From contig NZ_JAIFZO010000002.1 in NCBI RefSeq assembly GCF_026341275.1, positions 1,924,821-1,988,820 on the forward strand: a stretch of 64,000 bases of DNA, in the 5' to 3' direction. The notes beneath the pieces were generated by a model. The model was not told the DNA's origin and did not search any database. It worked only from the letters and a program-made list of their open reading frames with translations. The DNA is from Streptomyces ortus. GTDB lineage: Bacteria > Actinomycetota > Actinomycetes > Streptomycetales > Streptomycetaceae. A program made the position numbers and the translations under genes. Shown here in pieces: positions 23,741-34,371 of this stretch. Position 1 is the stretch's first letter. Every line of letters starts with the position of its first letter.

Positions 23741-24322
23741 ATGCGCACAGCCCGCCTGCTGACCGGTACCGCGCTCGCCGTCGCCTCGGCGGCCCTCTGC
23801 GCGGCACCCGCGTACGGGGCGGCCGGGGGCGGGGAGGGGGCGCGGACCGACGGGGCGAGGGACGACCGGGCCGGCGCCGGGGCCATCGAGCTCTACCCGG
23901 CCACCGTCGCGCCCGGCGACGAGGTCACCGTCAACACCGCGTCGTGCGAGTCCGACGACGCCGTGTCGGGTGACGCCGGGGCCGTCGGCGCGGGCCGGTT
24001 CACGCTGATCCCCAGCGTGCACGAGGAGGACGCGGTCGGCCGCTTCGAGGTACCGCCGTCCGCGCAGCCCGGCACGTACGAGATCGTCGTGCGCTGTTCC
24101 GGCGGTACGCGGATGACCGGCGACCTGGTGGTCACGCTCACCTCCACCCAGGAGAGCAGGCCGCAGACGCAGGTCCACCCGCGAGGAAGCGTGAAGACGG
24201 GGGTCGGCGGCGCACTCGGTCCCGACCCCGTGCAGACCGCGGCGGGAGTGGCCGCCCTGGCCGTCGCCGCCGCGGGCGGTACCTGGCTCCTGCATCGCCG
24301 GGCGAGAGGCGACGGGATCTGA
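23741..24322 (+). CDS. Secreted/membrane-anchored protein upstream of sortase
   Basis: The 193-residue protein has a signal peptide (1 to about 27, ending AAPAYGA). The extracytoplasmic domain (about 45-140) looks like an Ig-like beta sandwich (IELYPATVAPGDEVTV, GTYEIVVRCSGG). A C-terminal membrane helix (about 166-186) with a basic tail HRRARGDG follows. It has the layout of a cell-wall-sorted protein but no recognisable LPXTG or LAXTG motif before the helix. It is followed by a class F sortase 119 bases downstream. Such pairs are common in Streptomyces, and the function of the protein is unknown. The ATG follows AACAGGAGCGAG. Confidence 0.75.
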   Translation: MRTARLLTGTALAVASAALCAAPAYGAAGGGEGARTDGARDDRAGAGAIELYPATVAPGDEVTVNTASCESDDAVSGDAGAVGAGRFTLIPSVHEEDAVGRFEVPPSAQPGTYEIVVRCSGGTRMTGDLVVTLTSTQESRPQTQVHPRGSVKTGVGGALGPDPVQTAAGVAALAVAAAGGTWLLHRRARGDGI

Positions 24323-24441
24323 CGGACACCCTCCGCTGTCCACCGGTACCGCCGTCCCCGCCCTCTCCGGACCCGACGCCGCTCGCGGCCCGGAGGGGGA
24401 CGCGGGACCCACTGAACCGTCACAGGAGGGAGGGGGTCCGC

Positions 24442-25092
24442 GTGCGGGTGCGTCCGTTCAGCGGCATCGCGAACATCTCGAACGTCTCGATAGCCGCCGC
24501 CACCCTGGTCGCGCTGCTCTGCGGGGCCCTGCTGCTGCACCGCGGCGCCCAGACGCACGCGCCGCCCCAGCCGTCGGCCGCGCAGGCCCGCGCGGGCAGC
24601 CATGTGGACCGGCCGGCGGCCGACGCGCTGCCGCACTCACCGCCCGACCGCGTCCGTATCCCCTCGATCCGGGTGGACGCCCCCCTCATGGGCCTCGGCC
24701 TCTCCCCGCAGGGCAGCCTCGACGTGCCGCCCGCCGCCCGGAAGAACCTCGCCGGCTGGTACGAGGCCGGTACCGCGCCCGGCGAGAAGGGCACCGCGAT
24801 CGTCGCCGGCCATGTCGACAACGCCGAGGGCCCCGCCGTTTTCTACCGGCTCGGCGCCCTCGGGAAGGGCAGCACGATCGAGGTCGGCCGCCGGGACGGC
24901 AGCGTCGCCCTCTTCTCCGTCGACGCGGTCGAGGTGTACGACGCCCGCGACTTCCCGGACGAGAAGGTGTACGGGGCCGCCGCGCGCCCGGAGCTGCGCG
25001 TGATCACCTGCGGGGGCGGCTACTCGGCGGGCACCGGCTACCGGGGCAACGTGGTCGTCTTCGCCCACCTCACGGGCAGCCGCCACCCCTGA
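24442..25092 (+). CDS. Class F sortase
   Basis: This 216-residue protein has an N-terminal membrane anchor (residues 13-33) and an extracytoplasmic sortase beta barrel. The catalytic histidine is in VAGHVDN near 128, the cysteine in ELRVITCGGG near 192 and the arginine in TGYRGNVVVFAHL near 203. Spacing and motifs fit actinobacterial class F sortases rather than class E housekeeping enzymes. It would cleave a sorting signal and attach the protein to peptidoglycan; its own substrate is uncertain. The gene upstream is the obvious partner. GTG start after CACAGGAGGGAGGGG. Confidence 0.88.
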   Translation: MRVRPFSGIANISNVSIAAATLVALLCGALLLHRGAQTHAPPQPSAAQARAGSHVDRPAADALPHSPPDRVRIPSIRVDAPLMGLGLSPQGSLDVPPAARKNLAGWYEAGTAPGEKGTAIVAGHVDNAEGPAVFYRLGALGKGSTIEVGRRDGSVALFSVDAVEVYDARDFPDEKVYGAAARPELRVITCGGGYSAGTGYRGNVVVFAHLTGSRHP

Positions 25093-25152
25093 TCAGCGGG
25101 GGCTCAGAGCCAGAAGCCGTAGATCAGCGGGGGCTCACAGCCAGAAGTCGTA
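25091..25152. repeat. 31-bp tandem duplication spanning the TSUP gene end
   Basis: Two adjacent 31-bp copies (25091-25121 and 25122-25152) differ at two positions. The inner copy encodes the last residues and stop of the minus-strand exporter. The outer copy repeats that end just downstream, so the gene tail has been duplicated. Confidence 0.85.
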
Positions 25153-25917
25153 CGCCAGCTTCGCCACCAGCGCGAACACCACCGTCAGCAGCACGCCCCG
25201 TACGAAACCGCTGCCCTTCTTGAGCGCGGTGCGCGCCCCGGCCATCGCGCCGACGAGGTTGAACACGGCCATCAGCGCGGCCAGCTGCCAGTACACCGTG
25301 CCCTTCCAGGCGAAGGTGGCCAGCGCGCCCGCGTTGGTGCAGCAGTTGATGATCTTCGCGGTGGCGGAGGCGGACACCAGGTCGAGGTGGAGCAGCGCGG
25401 TCAGGGCGAGCACCAGGAACGTGCCCGTGCCGGGGCCGACCAGTCCGTCGTAGAAGCCGATACCGAGCCCCGCGAGTCCGATCGCGGCGAGGACGCGGCG
25501 CGGCGAGACCGGCTCGGTCGAGGGAGCCGTACCGAACGCGGGCTTCATGATCACGAAGGTGCCGACACCGAGCAGGACGACCATGACCACCGGTTTCAGG
25601 ATCTCGGTGCTCATCCCGGTGGCGACGAACGCCCCGGCCGTGGACCCGGCCAGCGCCGCGAGGCCGATCCGTATCGCCGTGCGGACGTCCACGGGCGCCT
25701 TGCGCGCGTACGTCACCGCCGCGCCCGTCGTCCCGACGATCGCCACGGCCTTGTTGGTGCCGAGCGCGTACTGGGCCGCCGAGCCCGAGTTCGGCAGGCC
25801 GAGCAGCAGGGCGGGGAGGAGGAGCAGGCCGCCGCCGCCCACGACCGCGTCGATCCAGCCGGCCGCGAGGGCGGCGAGGCACAGGACGACGACCATGGTC
25901 AGCGAGATGTCGGGCAT
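25135..25917 (-). CDS. TSUP family (TauE/SafE) anion exporter
   Basis: The 260-residue integral membrane protein has about eight hydrophobic segments and the TSUP internal repeat. Signature glycine/asparagine stretches are DAVVGGGGLLLLPALLLGLPN near residue 25 and LGTNKAVAIVGTTGA near 52, with the second-half counterpart VGPGTGTFLVLAL and SATAKIINCCTNAGALATF. TSUP proteins move sulfite, sulfoacetate or related organosulfur anions. The start is the ATG of MPDISLT; the GTG two codons earlier is possible. It is convergent with the sortase gene. Its proximity to the nitrite operon suggests, but does not show, a role with a small oxyanion. Confidence 0.87.
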   Translation of the reverse strand: MPDISLTMVVVLCLAALAAGWIDAVVGGGGLLLLPALLLGLPNSGSAAQYALGTNKAVAIVGTTGAAVTYARKAPVDVRTAIRIGLAALAGSTAGAFVATGMSTEILKPVVMVVLLGVGTFVIMKPAFGTAPSTEPVSPRRVLAAIGLAGLGIGFYDGLVGPGTGTFLVLALTALLHLDLVSASATAKIINCCTNAGALATFAWKGTVYWQLAALMAVFNLVGAMAGARTALKKGSGFVRGVLLTVVFALVAKLAYDFWL

Positions 25918-25973
25918 GATCACGACAGTACGGACGGTATAGATGGGCCGTCCATGAATTATGTGAACCTTGA

Positions 25974-26005
25974 GGGACTTCTGAGGTTGGGGACTTCTGA
26001 GGTTG
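25974..26005. repeat. 16-bp direct repeat in promoter region
   Basis: GGGACTTCTGAGGTTG occurs twice head to tail, about 120 bases upstream of the FAD oxidoreductase-nirBD operon. It may be a regulatory tandem site or simple duplication. Confidence 0.7.
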
Positions 26006-26059
26006 CCGACCGGCCGCCGAGAACCCTCACATCCGTGCCCCGGTCCCGCTGAGGGCAGC

Positions 26060-26097
26060 GTTCCCCGCGGGAAACAGTCGTGATGCTGCCGGGTAAC
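26060..26097 (+). promoter_or_regulatory. Putative GlnR box array upstream of nirB operon
   Basis: GTTCC-n6-GAAAC-n6-GATGC-n6-GTAAC is a four-pentamer run with strict 11-base period matching the GlnR pattern GTnAC-n6-GaAAC. It ends 23 bases before the first gene of the operon. nirB is a known GlnR target in S. coelicolor. Confidence 0.6.
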
Positions 26098-26120
26098 ACC
26101 GGCACCGCACGCTGCCGTAC

Positions 26121-27389
26121 ATGACCTCGAATACGCGTGTGGTGGTGATCGGCGCCGGCCTCGCGGGCGTACGTCTCGCCCGCAGGCTCTCGGAGCTCGG
26201 CGTGTCCGCCGTACTCGTCGGCGAGGAGGAGCACACCCCGTACAACCGGGTGCTGCTCGCGGAAGTCCTGGCGGGGCGCTACGCCCCCGAGGTCATCGCG
26301 CTCCCGGTGCCCGAGCGGCTGACCCGCGGGCGGGTCGTGCGCATCGACCGCGCGCTGCGGCAGGTGCGCCTCGCCGACGACACGGTGATCGCATACGACA
26401 CGCTGGTCCTGGCCACCGGCTCGAACCCCGTACTGCCCCCGCTGCGCGGCCTCTTCTCCCCCGGCCGGCACGAACTGCCCGAAGGCGTGCACGCGTTCCG
26501 CACGATGGACGACTGCCTGGGCCTGTCCGACGCCGTACGGCGGGACACCCGGGCCGTCGTCATCGGCGGCGGGCTGCTCGGCGTCTCGGCCGCCCGCGCA
26601 CTCGCCGAACGCGGCGCGCAGGTGGTACTGGCCCAGCAGGGCGAACGGCTGATGGAGCGTCAGCTCGACCCGTCGGCCTCCAAGTTGGTGCTCCGACACC
26701 TCAAGAACCTCGGCGTCGAGGTGCACACCGAGAGCCGGGTGCGCGGTGTGCGCTGCGTCGAGGGCGCGGTCCGCTCGGTCGAGATGGCCGACGGCTACAC
26801 CCTCGGCGCCGACCTGGTGGTGCTGGCCTGCGGAGTACGTCCGCGGGCCGGACTCGCCCAGGACGCCGGGCTCGCCGTGCACAAGGGCGTCATCGTCGAC
26901 GACGAGCTGCGCACCTCCGACCCGCACATCCGGGCGATCGGCGACTGCGCGCAGCACGACGGCCAGGTGTACGGGCTGGCCGCGCCCGCGCTCGAACAGG
27001 CCGACGTGCTGGCCGAGTTGCTGGCCGGACCACCGTCGGCCGGGTCGTCCACGGGCCCCGCGGGAGGCGCCGCCGGCTACGGCGGCACCCGCGCCCTCAC
27101 CCGGCTGACCCTCGCCACCGGCGGCTCCGCCGCCTCCGGCGGTCCCCTCGACCTCGCCGCCTTCGGGGAGCACACCCCGCTCCCCGGGGACGACGTCGTC
27201 CAGCTCACCGACGCGACCCGCGGCACCTACCGCAAGGTCGTCGTCCGCGACGACCGCCTGGTCGGCGGGGTGCTCGTCGGCGAGCTGGGCACCGTCGGCG
27301 CGCTCGCCCGCGCCTGGGAGGGAGCGGAACCGCTCCCCGCGGACGGCGCCCCGCTGCTCCACCTGCTCACCAACGATGGAGGCTCCTGA
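26121..27389 (+). CDS. FAD/NAD(P)-dependent oxidoreductase of nitrite reductase operon
   Basis: This 422-residue flavoprotein is homologous to the N-terminal reductase half of NirB. It has the FAD motif VVVIGAGLAGVRLARRL at residues 7-23, YNRVLLAEVLAG near 42, the NAD motif VIGGGLLGVSAARALAERG near 155 and the FAD-contacting RAIGDCAQHDGQVYGL near 275. It lacks the [2Fe-2S] and siroheme domains. Its stop overlaps the nirB ATG (TGATG), so it is co-translated with nitrite reductase. It may feed electrons to NasA or NirB, in the manner of NasB-type proteins. The GlnR array lies directly upstream. Confidence 0.87.
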   Translation: MTSNTRVVVIGAGLAGVRLARRLSELGVSAVLVGEEEHTPYNRVLLAEVLAGRYAPEVIALPVPERLTRGRVVRIDRALRQVRLADDTVIAYDTLVLATGSNPVLPPLRGLFSPGRHELPEGVHAFRTMDDCLGLSDAVRRDTRAVVIGGGLLGVSAARALAERGAQVVLAQQGERLMERQLDPSASKLVLRHLKNLGVEVHTESRVRGVRCVEGAVRSVEMADGYTLGADLVVLACGVRPRAGLAQDAGLAVHKGVIVDDELRTSDPHIRAIGDCAQHDGQVYGLAAPALEQADVLAELLAGPPSAGSSTGPAGGAAGYGGTRALTRLTLATGGSAASGGPLDLAAFGEHTPLPGDDVVQLTDATRGTYRKVVVRDDRLVGGVLVGELGTVGALARAWEGAEPLPADGAPLLHLLTNDGGS

Positions 27390-30058
27390 TGTCCACGACC
27401 GCACCTGTGGGAACCGGCCCCCGCCCCACGATCGTGCTCGTCGGCCACGGCATGGTCGGCCAGCGCTTCCTCGAAGCGCTGGCCGAGCGCGGCCTGACCG
27501 CCACGCACCGGGTGGTCGTGCTGTGCGAGGAGCCGCGTCCCGCGTACGACCGCGTGCAGCTCACCTCGTACTTCTCGGGCCGCACGCCCGAGGAACTGTC
27601 CATGACGGACATGGGGTTCATCGAGGAACACGGCATCGAGCTGCACCTGGGCGACCCGGCCGAGACCGTCGACCGGGCCGCCCGTAAGGTCACCGCCCGC
27701 TCGGGTCTCGTCGTCGGCTACGACACGCTGGTCCTCGCCACCGGCTCGTTCCCCTTCGTGCCGCCCGTCCCGGGCAAGGACGCCGAGGGCTGCTTCGTCT
27801 ACCGCACGATCGAGGACCTGCTCGCCATCGAGGAGTACGCGAAGGCGCGGGCGACGACCGGCGCGGTGGTCGGCGGCGGGCTGCTCGGACTTGAGGCCGC
27901 CGGTGCGCTGAAGGGGCTCGGACTGGCCACGCACATCGTGGAGTTCGCGCCCCGGCTGATGCCCGTCCAGGTCGACGAGGGCGGCGGCGCGGCGCTGCTC
28001 CGCACCATCGAGAACATGGGCCTGACGGTCCACACAGGGACGGGTACGCAGGAGGTCGTCACCGGCGACGACGGCGCGGTGACCGGCATGAAGCTCTCCG
28101 ACGGCTCCACGGTCGCCACCGACCTGGTGGTGTTCTCGGCCGGTGTGCGCCCCCGTGACCAGCTGGCCCGCGACTGCGGCCTCACCGTGGGCGAGCGCGG
28201 CGGCATCAGCGTCGACGACCGGTGCCGTACGGTCTCCGACCCGCACGTCTTCGCGATCGGCGAGTGCGCGCTGGCCTCGGACGGCCGGGTGTACGGCCTG
28301 GTGGCGCCGGGCTACGAGATGGCCGAGACGGCGGCGGCGGCGATCGCCGCCGACGGGACCGGCCCCACCGACGCCTCCCTCACCGACGCCTCCCTCACCG
28401 ACGCCTCCCTCACCGACGCCTCCTTCACGGGCGCCGACCTCTCCACCAAGCTGAAGCTCCTCGGTGTCGACGTCGCCTCCTTCGGTGACGCGCACGGGGC
28501 CGCCGCCGACTGCCTCGACGTCGTCTACGCGGACTCGCGCTCGGGCACGTACAAGAAGCTGGTCATCGGGGCGGGCGGGGAGCTGCTCGGCGGCATCCTG
28601 GTCGGCGACGCGGACGCGTACGGCACGCTGCGGGCCTTCACCGGTTCGGTGCCGCCGATCGCCCCGGAGCAGCTCGTGCTGCCGGCCGGCGCGGGGGCGC
28701 CCGTCCAGCTCGGCCCCTCCTCGCTGCCGGACGAGGCGATCATCTGTTCCTGCCACAACGTCACCAAGGGCGCGATCCGGGGCGCCGTCACCGAGCACGC
28801 GTGCACGACGGTCCCCGAGGTCAAGAAGTGCACCAAGGCCGGTACCGGCTGCGGCAGTTGCGTGAAGGTGCTCGGCCAACTGGTCACCTCCGAGCTGGAG
28901 GCGAGCGGCGTCGAGGTCGACAAGGGCCTGTGCGGCTGCTTCTCGCAGACCCGTGAGGAGCTGTACGAGATCGTCCTCGCCCTGCGCATCTCCTCGTACC
29001 AGCAACTCCTCGACCGGTACGGCCGCGAGGACGCGCGGGGCGGTGACGGCTGCGAGGTCTGCAAGCCCACGGTCGGCTCGATCGTCGCGTCGCTGGCACC
29101 CACGATCGGCGCGGAGGGGTATGTCCTCGGCGGTGAGCAGGCCGCCCTCCAGGACACCAACGACCACTTCCTCGCGAACCTGCAGCGCAACGGCTCGTAC
29201 TCGATCGTGCCGCGCATCCCCGGTGGTGAGATCACCCCGGAGAAGCTCATCGTGATCGGTGAGGTGGCACGGGACTTCGGCCTCTACACGAAGATCACGG
29301 GCGGCCAGCGGATCGACATGTTCGGCGCGCGGGTCGAGCAACTGCCGCTGATCTGGTCCCGGTTGGTGGACGCGGGCTTCGAGTCCGGGCACGCGTACGG
29401 GAAGTCGCTGCGGACGGTCAAGTCGTGCGTGGGGCAGACCTGGTGCCGTTACGGCGTGCAGGACTCGGTGCGCATGGCCATCGACCTGGAGCTGCGCTAC
29501 CGGGGTCTGCGGTCCCCGCACAAGCTCAAGTCGGCGGTGTCCGGGTGCGCCCGTGAGTGCGCCGAGGCCCAGTCGAAGGACTTCGGCATCATCGCCACGG
29601 CGGCCGGCTGGAACCTGTACGTCGGCGGCAACGGCGGCGCCACCCCGCGCCACGCGGACCTGCTCGCCCAGGACCTCTCCGACGCCGAGCTGATCCGTCT
29701 GATCGACCGGTTCCTGATGTTCTACATCCGTACGGCCGACCGGCTGGAGCGCACCTCGACCTGGCTGGAGCGGATCCCCGGCGGCCTCGACCACGTCCGC
29801 GAGGTGGTCGTGGAGGACTCGCTGGGCATCTGCGAGGAGCTGGAGTCGCTGATGGCGGCGCATGTGGCCGCCTACCGCGACGAGTGGGCCGAGACCATCA
29901 ACGACCCGGAGAAGCTGTCCCGCTTCGTGTCGTTCGTGAACGCGCCGGACACGCCCGACCCGGTCGTCGGCTTCGTTCCGGAGCGCGACCAGATCAAGCC
30001 CGACCTGCCGCTGCTGAGCATCGGCAGCCGTCCCCTGGAAGGAAGCGCCCAGCGATGA
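27389..30058 (+). CDS. nirB: Assimilatory nitrite reductase [NAD(P)H], large subunit
   Basis: This 889-residue enzyme reduces nitrite to ammonium with NAD(P)H, FAD, iron-sulfur clusters and siroheme. Domains in order are an FAD/NAD reductase (residues 1-310; GHGMVGQRF, GGGLLGLEAAGALKGLGL) and a BFD-type [2Fe-2S] domain (CSCHNVTKG near 453, GTGCGSC near 490). A second cysteine-rich BFD-like part (CGCFSQTREELYE) follows. The hemoprotein domains carry the siroheme/[4Fe-4S] ligands in CVGQTWCRYG near 680 and SGCARECAEAQSKDFG near 718. A low-complexity tandem (TDASL x3 then TDASF, nucleotides about 28367-28430) interrupts the reductase domain near residue 330. It overlaps its neighbours on both sides by a few bases. 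Confidence 0.95.
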   Translation: MSTTAPVGTGPRPTIVLVGHGMVGQRFLEALAERGLTATHRVVVLCEEPRPAYDRVQLTSYFSGRTPEELSMTDMGFIEEHGIELHLGDPAETVDRAARKVTARSGLVVGYDTLVLATGSFPFVPPVPGKDAEGCFVYRTIEDLLAIEEYAKARATTGAVVGGGLLGLEAAGALKGLGLATHIVEFAPRLMPVQVDEGGGAALLRTIENMGLTVHTGTGTQEVVTGDDGAVTGMKLSDGSTVATDLVVFSAGVRPRDQLARDCGLTVGERGGISVDDRCRTVSDPHVFAIGECALASDGRVYGLVAPGYEMAETAAAAIAADGTGPTDASLTDASLTDASLTDASFTGADLSTKLKLLGVDVASFGDAHGAAADCLDVVYADSRSGTYKKLVIGAGGELLGGILVGDADAYGTLRAFTGSVPPIAPEQLVLPAGAGAPVQLGPSSLPDEAIICSCHNVTKGAIRGAVTEHACTTVPEVKKCTKAGTGCGSCVKVLGQLVTSELEASGVEVDKGLCGCFSQTREELYEIVLALRISSYQQLLDRYGREDARGGDGCEVCKPTVGSIVASLAPTIGAEGYVLGGEQAALQDTNDHFLANLQRNGSYSIVPRIPGGEITPEKLIVIGEVARDFGLYTKITGGQRIDMFGARVEQLPLIWSRLVDAGFESGHAYGKSLRTVKSCVGQTWCRYGVQDSVRMAIDLELRYRGLRSPHKLKSAVSGCARECAEAQSKDFGIIATAAGWNLYVGGNGGATPRHADLLAQDLSDAELIRLIDRFLMFYIRTADRLERTSTWLERIPGGLDHVREVVVEDSLGICEELESLMAAHVAAYRDEWAETINDPEKLSRFVSFVNAPDTPDPVVGFVPERDQIKPDLPLLSIGSRPLEGSAQR

Positions 30059-30438
30059 CGCTCGCACCCGAGACCACGACGCTCAGGGTCCAGCTCCGGC
30101 TGACCGAACCGCACGGCACGGCCGGTACGGCGGTCGCCGACGACTGGTTCGCGGTGTGCGACCTGTCCGTCCTGCTGCCCGGGCGGGGGGTGGCGGCGCT
30201 GCTGCCGGACGGACGGCAGGTGGCGCTCTTCCTGGACCGTACGGGCCGGATGTACGCGATCGACAACCGCGACCCGTTCACGGGCGCGGCCGTCCTCTCC
30301 CGCGGGCTCACCGGCTCGCACCAGGGACGGCCGTTCGTCGCCTCGCCGCTCCTGAAGCAGCGGTTCGACCTGGCGTCGGGGGTGTGCCTGGACGACGAGT
30401 CGGTACGGGTGACGACGTACGAGGTACGGGCGCACTGA
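30055..30438 (+). CDS. nirD: Nitrite reductase small subunit
   Basis: The 127-residue Rieske-like NirD protein starts at an ATG overlapping the nirB stop (ATGA). Family segments are WFAVCDLSVLLPGRGVAALL near 30, VALFLDRTGRMYAIDNRDPF near 58 and GRPFVASPLLKQRFDLASG near 90. As in other NirD proteins the cluster-binding Cys/His pairs of true Rieske proteins are absent. It completes the NirBD enzyme. It is the last gene of the operon; the next gene has its own 100-base leader. Confidence 0.92.
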   Translation: MTLAPETTTLRVQLRLTEPHGTAGTAVADDWFAVCDLSVLLPGRGVAALLPDGRQVALFLDRTGRMYAIDNRDPFTGAAVLSRGLTGSHQGRPFVASPLLKQRFDLASGVCLDDESVRVTTYEVRAH

Positions 30439-30453
30439 TTCCGTGCGCGGAGA

Positions 30454-30480
30454 GTTACCGTACGGTCACGTCACGTTCGC
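30454..30480 (+). promoter_or_regulatory. 11-base-period box array in excalibur gene leader
   Basis: GTTAC-n6-GTCAC-n6-TTCGC has the spacing of GlnR or PhoP direct-repeat sites and lies 58-84 bases upstream of the excalibur gene. The assignment to either regulator is uncertain. Confidence 0.3.
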
Positions 30481-30537
30481 ATCACGGGTCCGTCGTTCCG
30501 CCGCGGTGCCGAGAACCCCTCTCGTACTTTCGTCCCC

Positions 30538-30999
30538 GTGAACCTGTTCCGGAAGTCCGCCTCCCTGGCCGTCGCCGCGCTGGCCCTGGCCGCCGTGTCC
30601 GTCACCGCCGCCGAGGCCCACGACGGCCTGCACCCCTTCGAGAACTGCACCGAGGCGTACGCGAACGGGTACGCGAACATCGTCAAGGGCGACGACCACT
30701 ACGCCGAGGACCTGGACCGCGACAAGGACGGCGTCGGCTGCGACAGACCGCCCGCCGGCTTCGTCCCCGCGAGCGACCAGGACACGGCCACGGACGCCAA
30801 GGGCGGGGGCGGCAAGGACGGGGACGGCAAGGACGGCGACGGCAAGGACGAGGGCACGGATACCGGGCGGCGGAACCCCGACCTGGCGGAGACCGGCGGC
30901 AGCGGTGCCACCCCTTACCTCGCGGCCGGCGGCGTGACCGTCCTGCTGGCCGGCGGCGGGGTGCTGTTCGCGCTGCGGAGGCGAGGCGACACCAACTGA
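30538..30999 (+). CDS. Excalibur calcium-binding surface protein with LAETG sorting signal
   Basis: The 153-residue secreted protein has a signal peptide (1 to about 27, SVTAAEAH). An excalibur domain (about 31-63) contains the calcium loop DLDRDKDGVGCD and paired cysteines. A flexible Gly-Lys-Asp repeat spacer is followed by the sorting motif LAETG near 117, a hydrophobic helix and an RRRGDTN tail. LAXTG is the motif used by class E sortases in Streptomyces, so the protein is probably wall-anchored by a sortase encoded elsewhere. GTG start. A very strong hairpin follows at 31053-31096. Confidence 0.85.
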   Translation: MNLFRKSASLAVAALALAAVSVTAAEAHDGLHPFENCTEAYANGYANIVKGDDHYAEDLDRDKDGVGCDRPPAGFVPASDQDTATDAKGGGGKDGDGKDGDGKDEGTDTGRRNPDLAETGGSGATPYLAAGGVTVLLAGGGVLFALRRRGDTN

Positions 31000-31052
31000 C
31001 GCCCGGGGCCCGACGCATGGGCCCGCCCGTTGGGTGCACCGGGCGCGCGCGG

Positions 31053-31096
31053 CGAGGAGGCGGCACCCCCCGCACGGGGTGCCGCCTCCTCGTTTT
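31053..31096 (+). terminator. Intrinsic terminator after excalibur gene
   Basis: Perfect 17-bp stem (CGAGGAGGCGGCACCCC with its complement), six-base loop, then TTTT. It is oriented to stop plus-strand transcription before the convergent ppdK gene. Confidence 0.9.
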
Positions 31097-31180
31097 CGTG
31101 CGCCGGGTCCGTCGGCCGCCGGTGAGGGTGGTGGCGGATGACGGGCCCGGAGCCCTGTGGACCTGGACCTGGGTTTCGGC

Positions 31181-33955
<2,775 letters not shown>

Positions 33956-34157
33956 GGGTCTCGACTCCTCGACGACGCGGTGGCTGCCCTGACGACGGGG
34001 AACATACCCAGATCGAAGGCGTCTGGGTACGTCCACTTGCGCGTCATACGGCTGTAACCACTCGTCCGCCACCAGATCGAAAGTCAAGGGATGGTAAGCC
34101 GATGCGCCCTACAGCGTTCACTTCTTGAAGGCGGGCACGCCCACGGACCCGGCATTG

Positions 34158-34272
34158 CGCTCAGTTGAGCGGCGAACGCCACGTCTGAGTTCAGATCGTC
34201 AACGATCAAGGGGTGGCACTGAGTGCCACCCCTTGGAGAAGTGCAGATGCTCAAGATCCGCTCATCTGAGCG
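34158..34272. promoter_or_regulatory. Palindrome cluster upstream of ppdK, including a 12-bp hairpin
   Basis: Identical dyads CGCTCA-N2-TGAGCG occur at 34158-34171 and 34259-34272. A related TCTGA-GT-TCAGA lies at 34184-34195, and a perfect hairpin AAGGGGTGGCAC-TGA-GTGCCACCCCTT at 34208-34234. The hairpin could terminate the ROK gene transcript, and the dyads look like paired operators for ppdK. The 416-base gap holds no gene. Confidence 0.5.
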
Positions 34273-34371
34273 AAACATCGATCATGCGTGGCGAGAATCA
34301 CGCCGATTCCGGCGCCCGGATTTCACCATGCGGACGCGTTCCCCGACCGGTGACACCACCGTCACATCGCC

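Noticed and set aside
34208..34234. Strong hairpin region considered as a tRNA or small RNA gene
   Set aside because: No cloverleaf, no T-loop or anticodon arm; a single perfect hairpin fits a terminator or leader structure.
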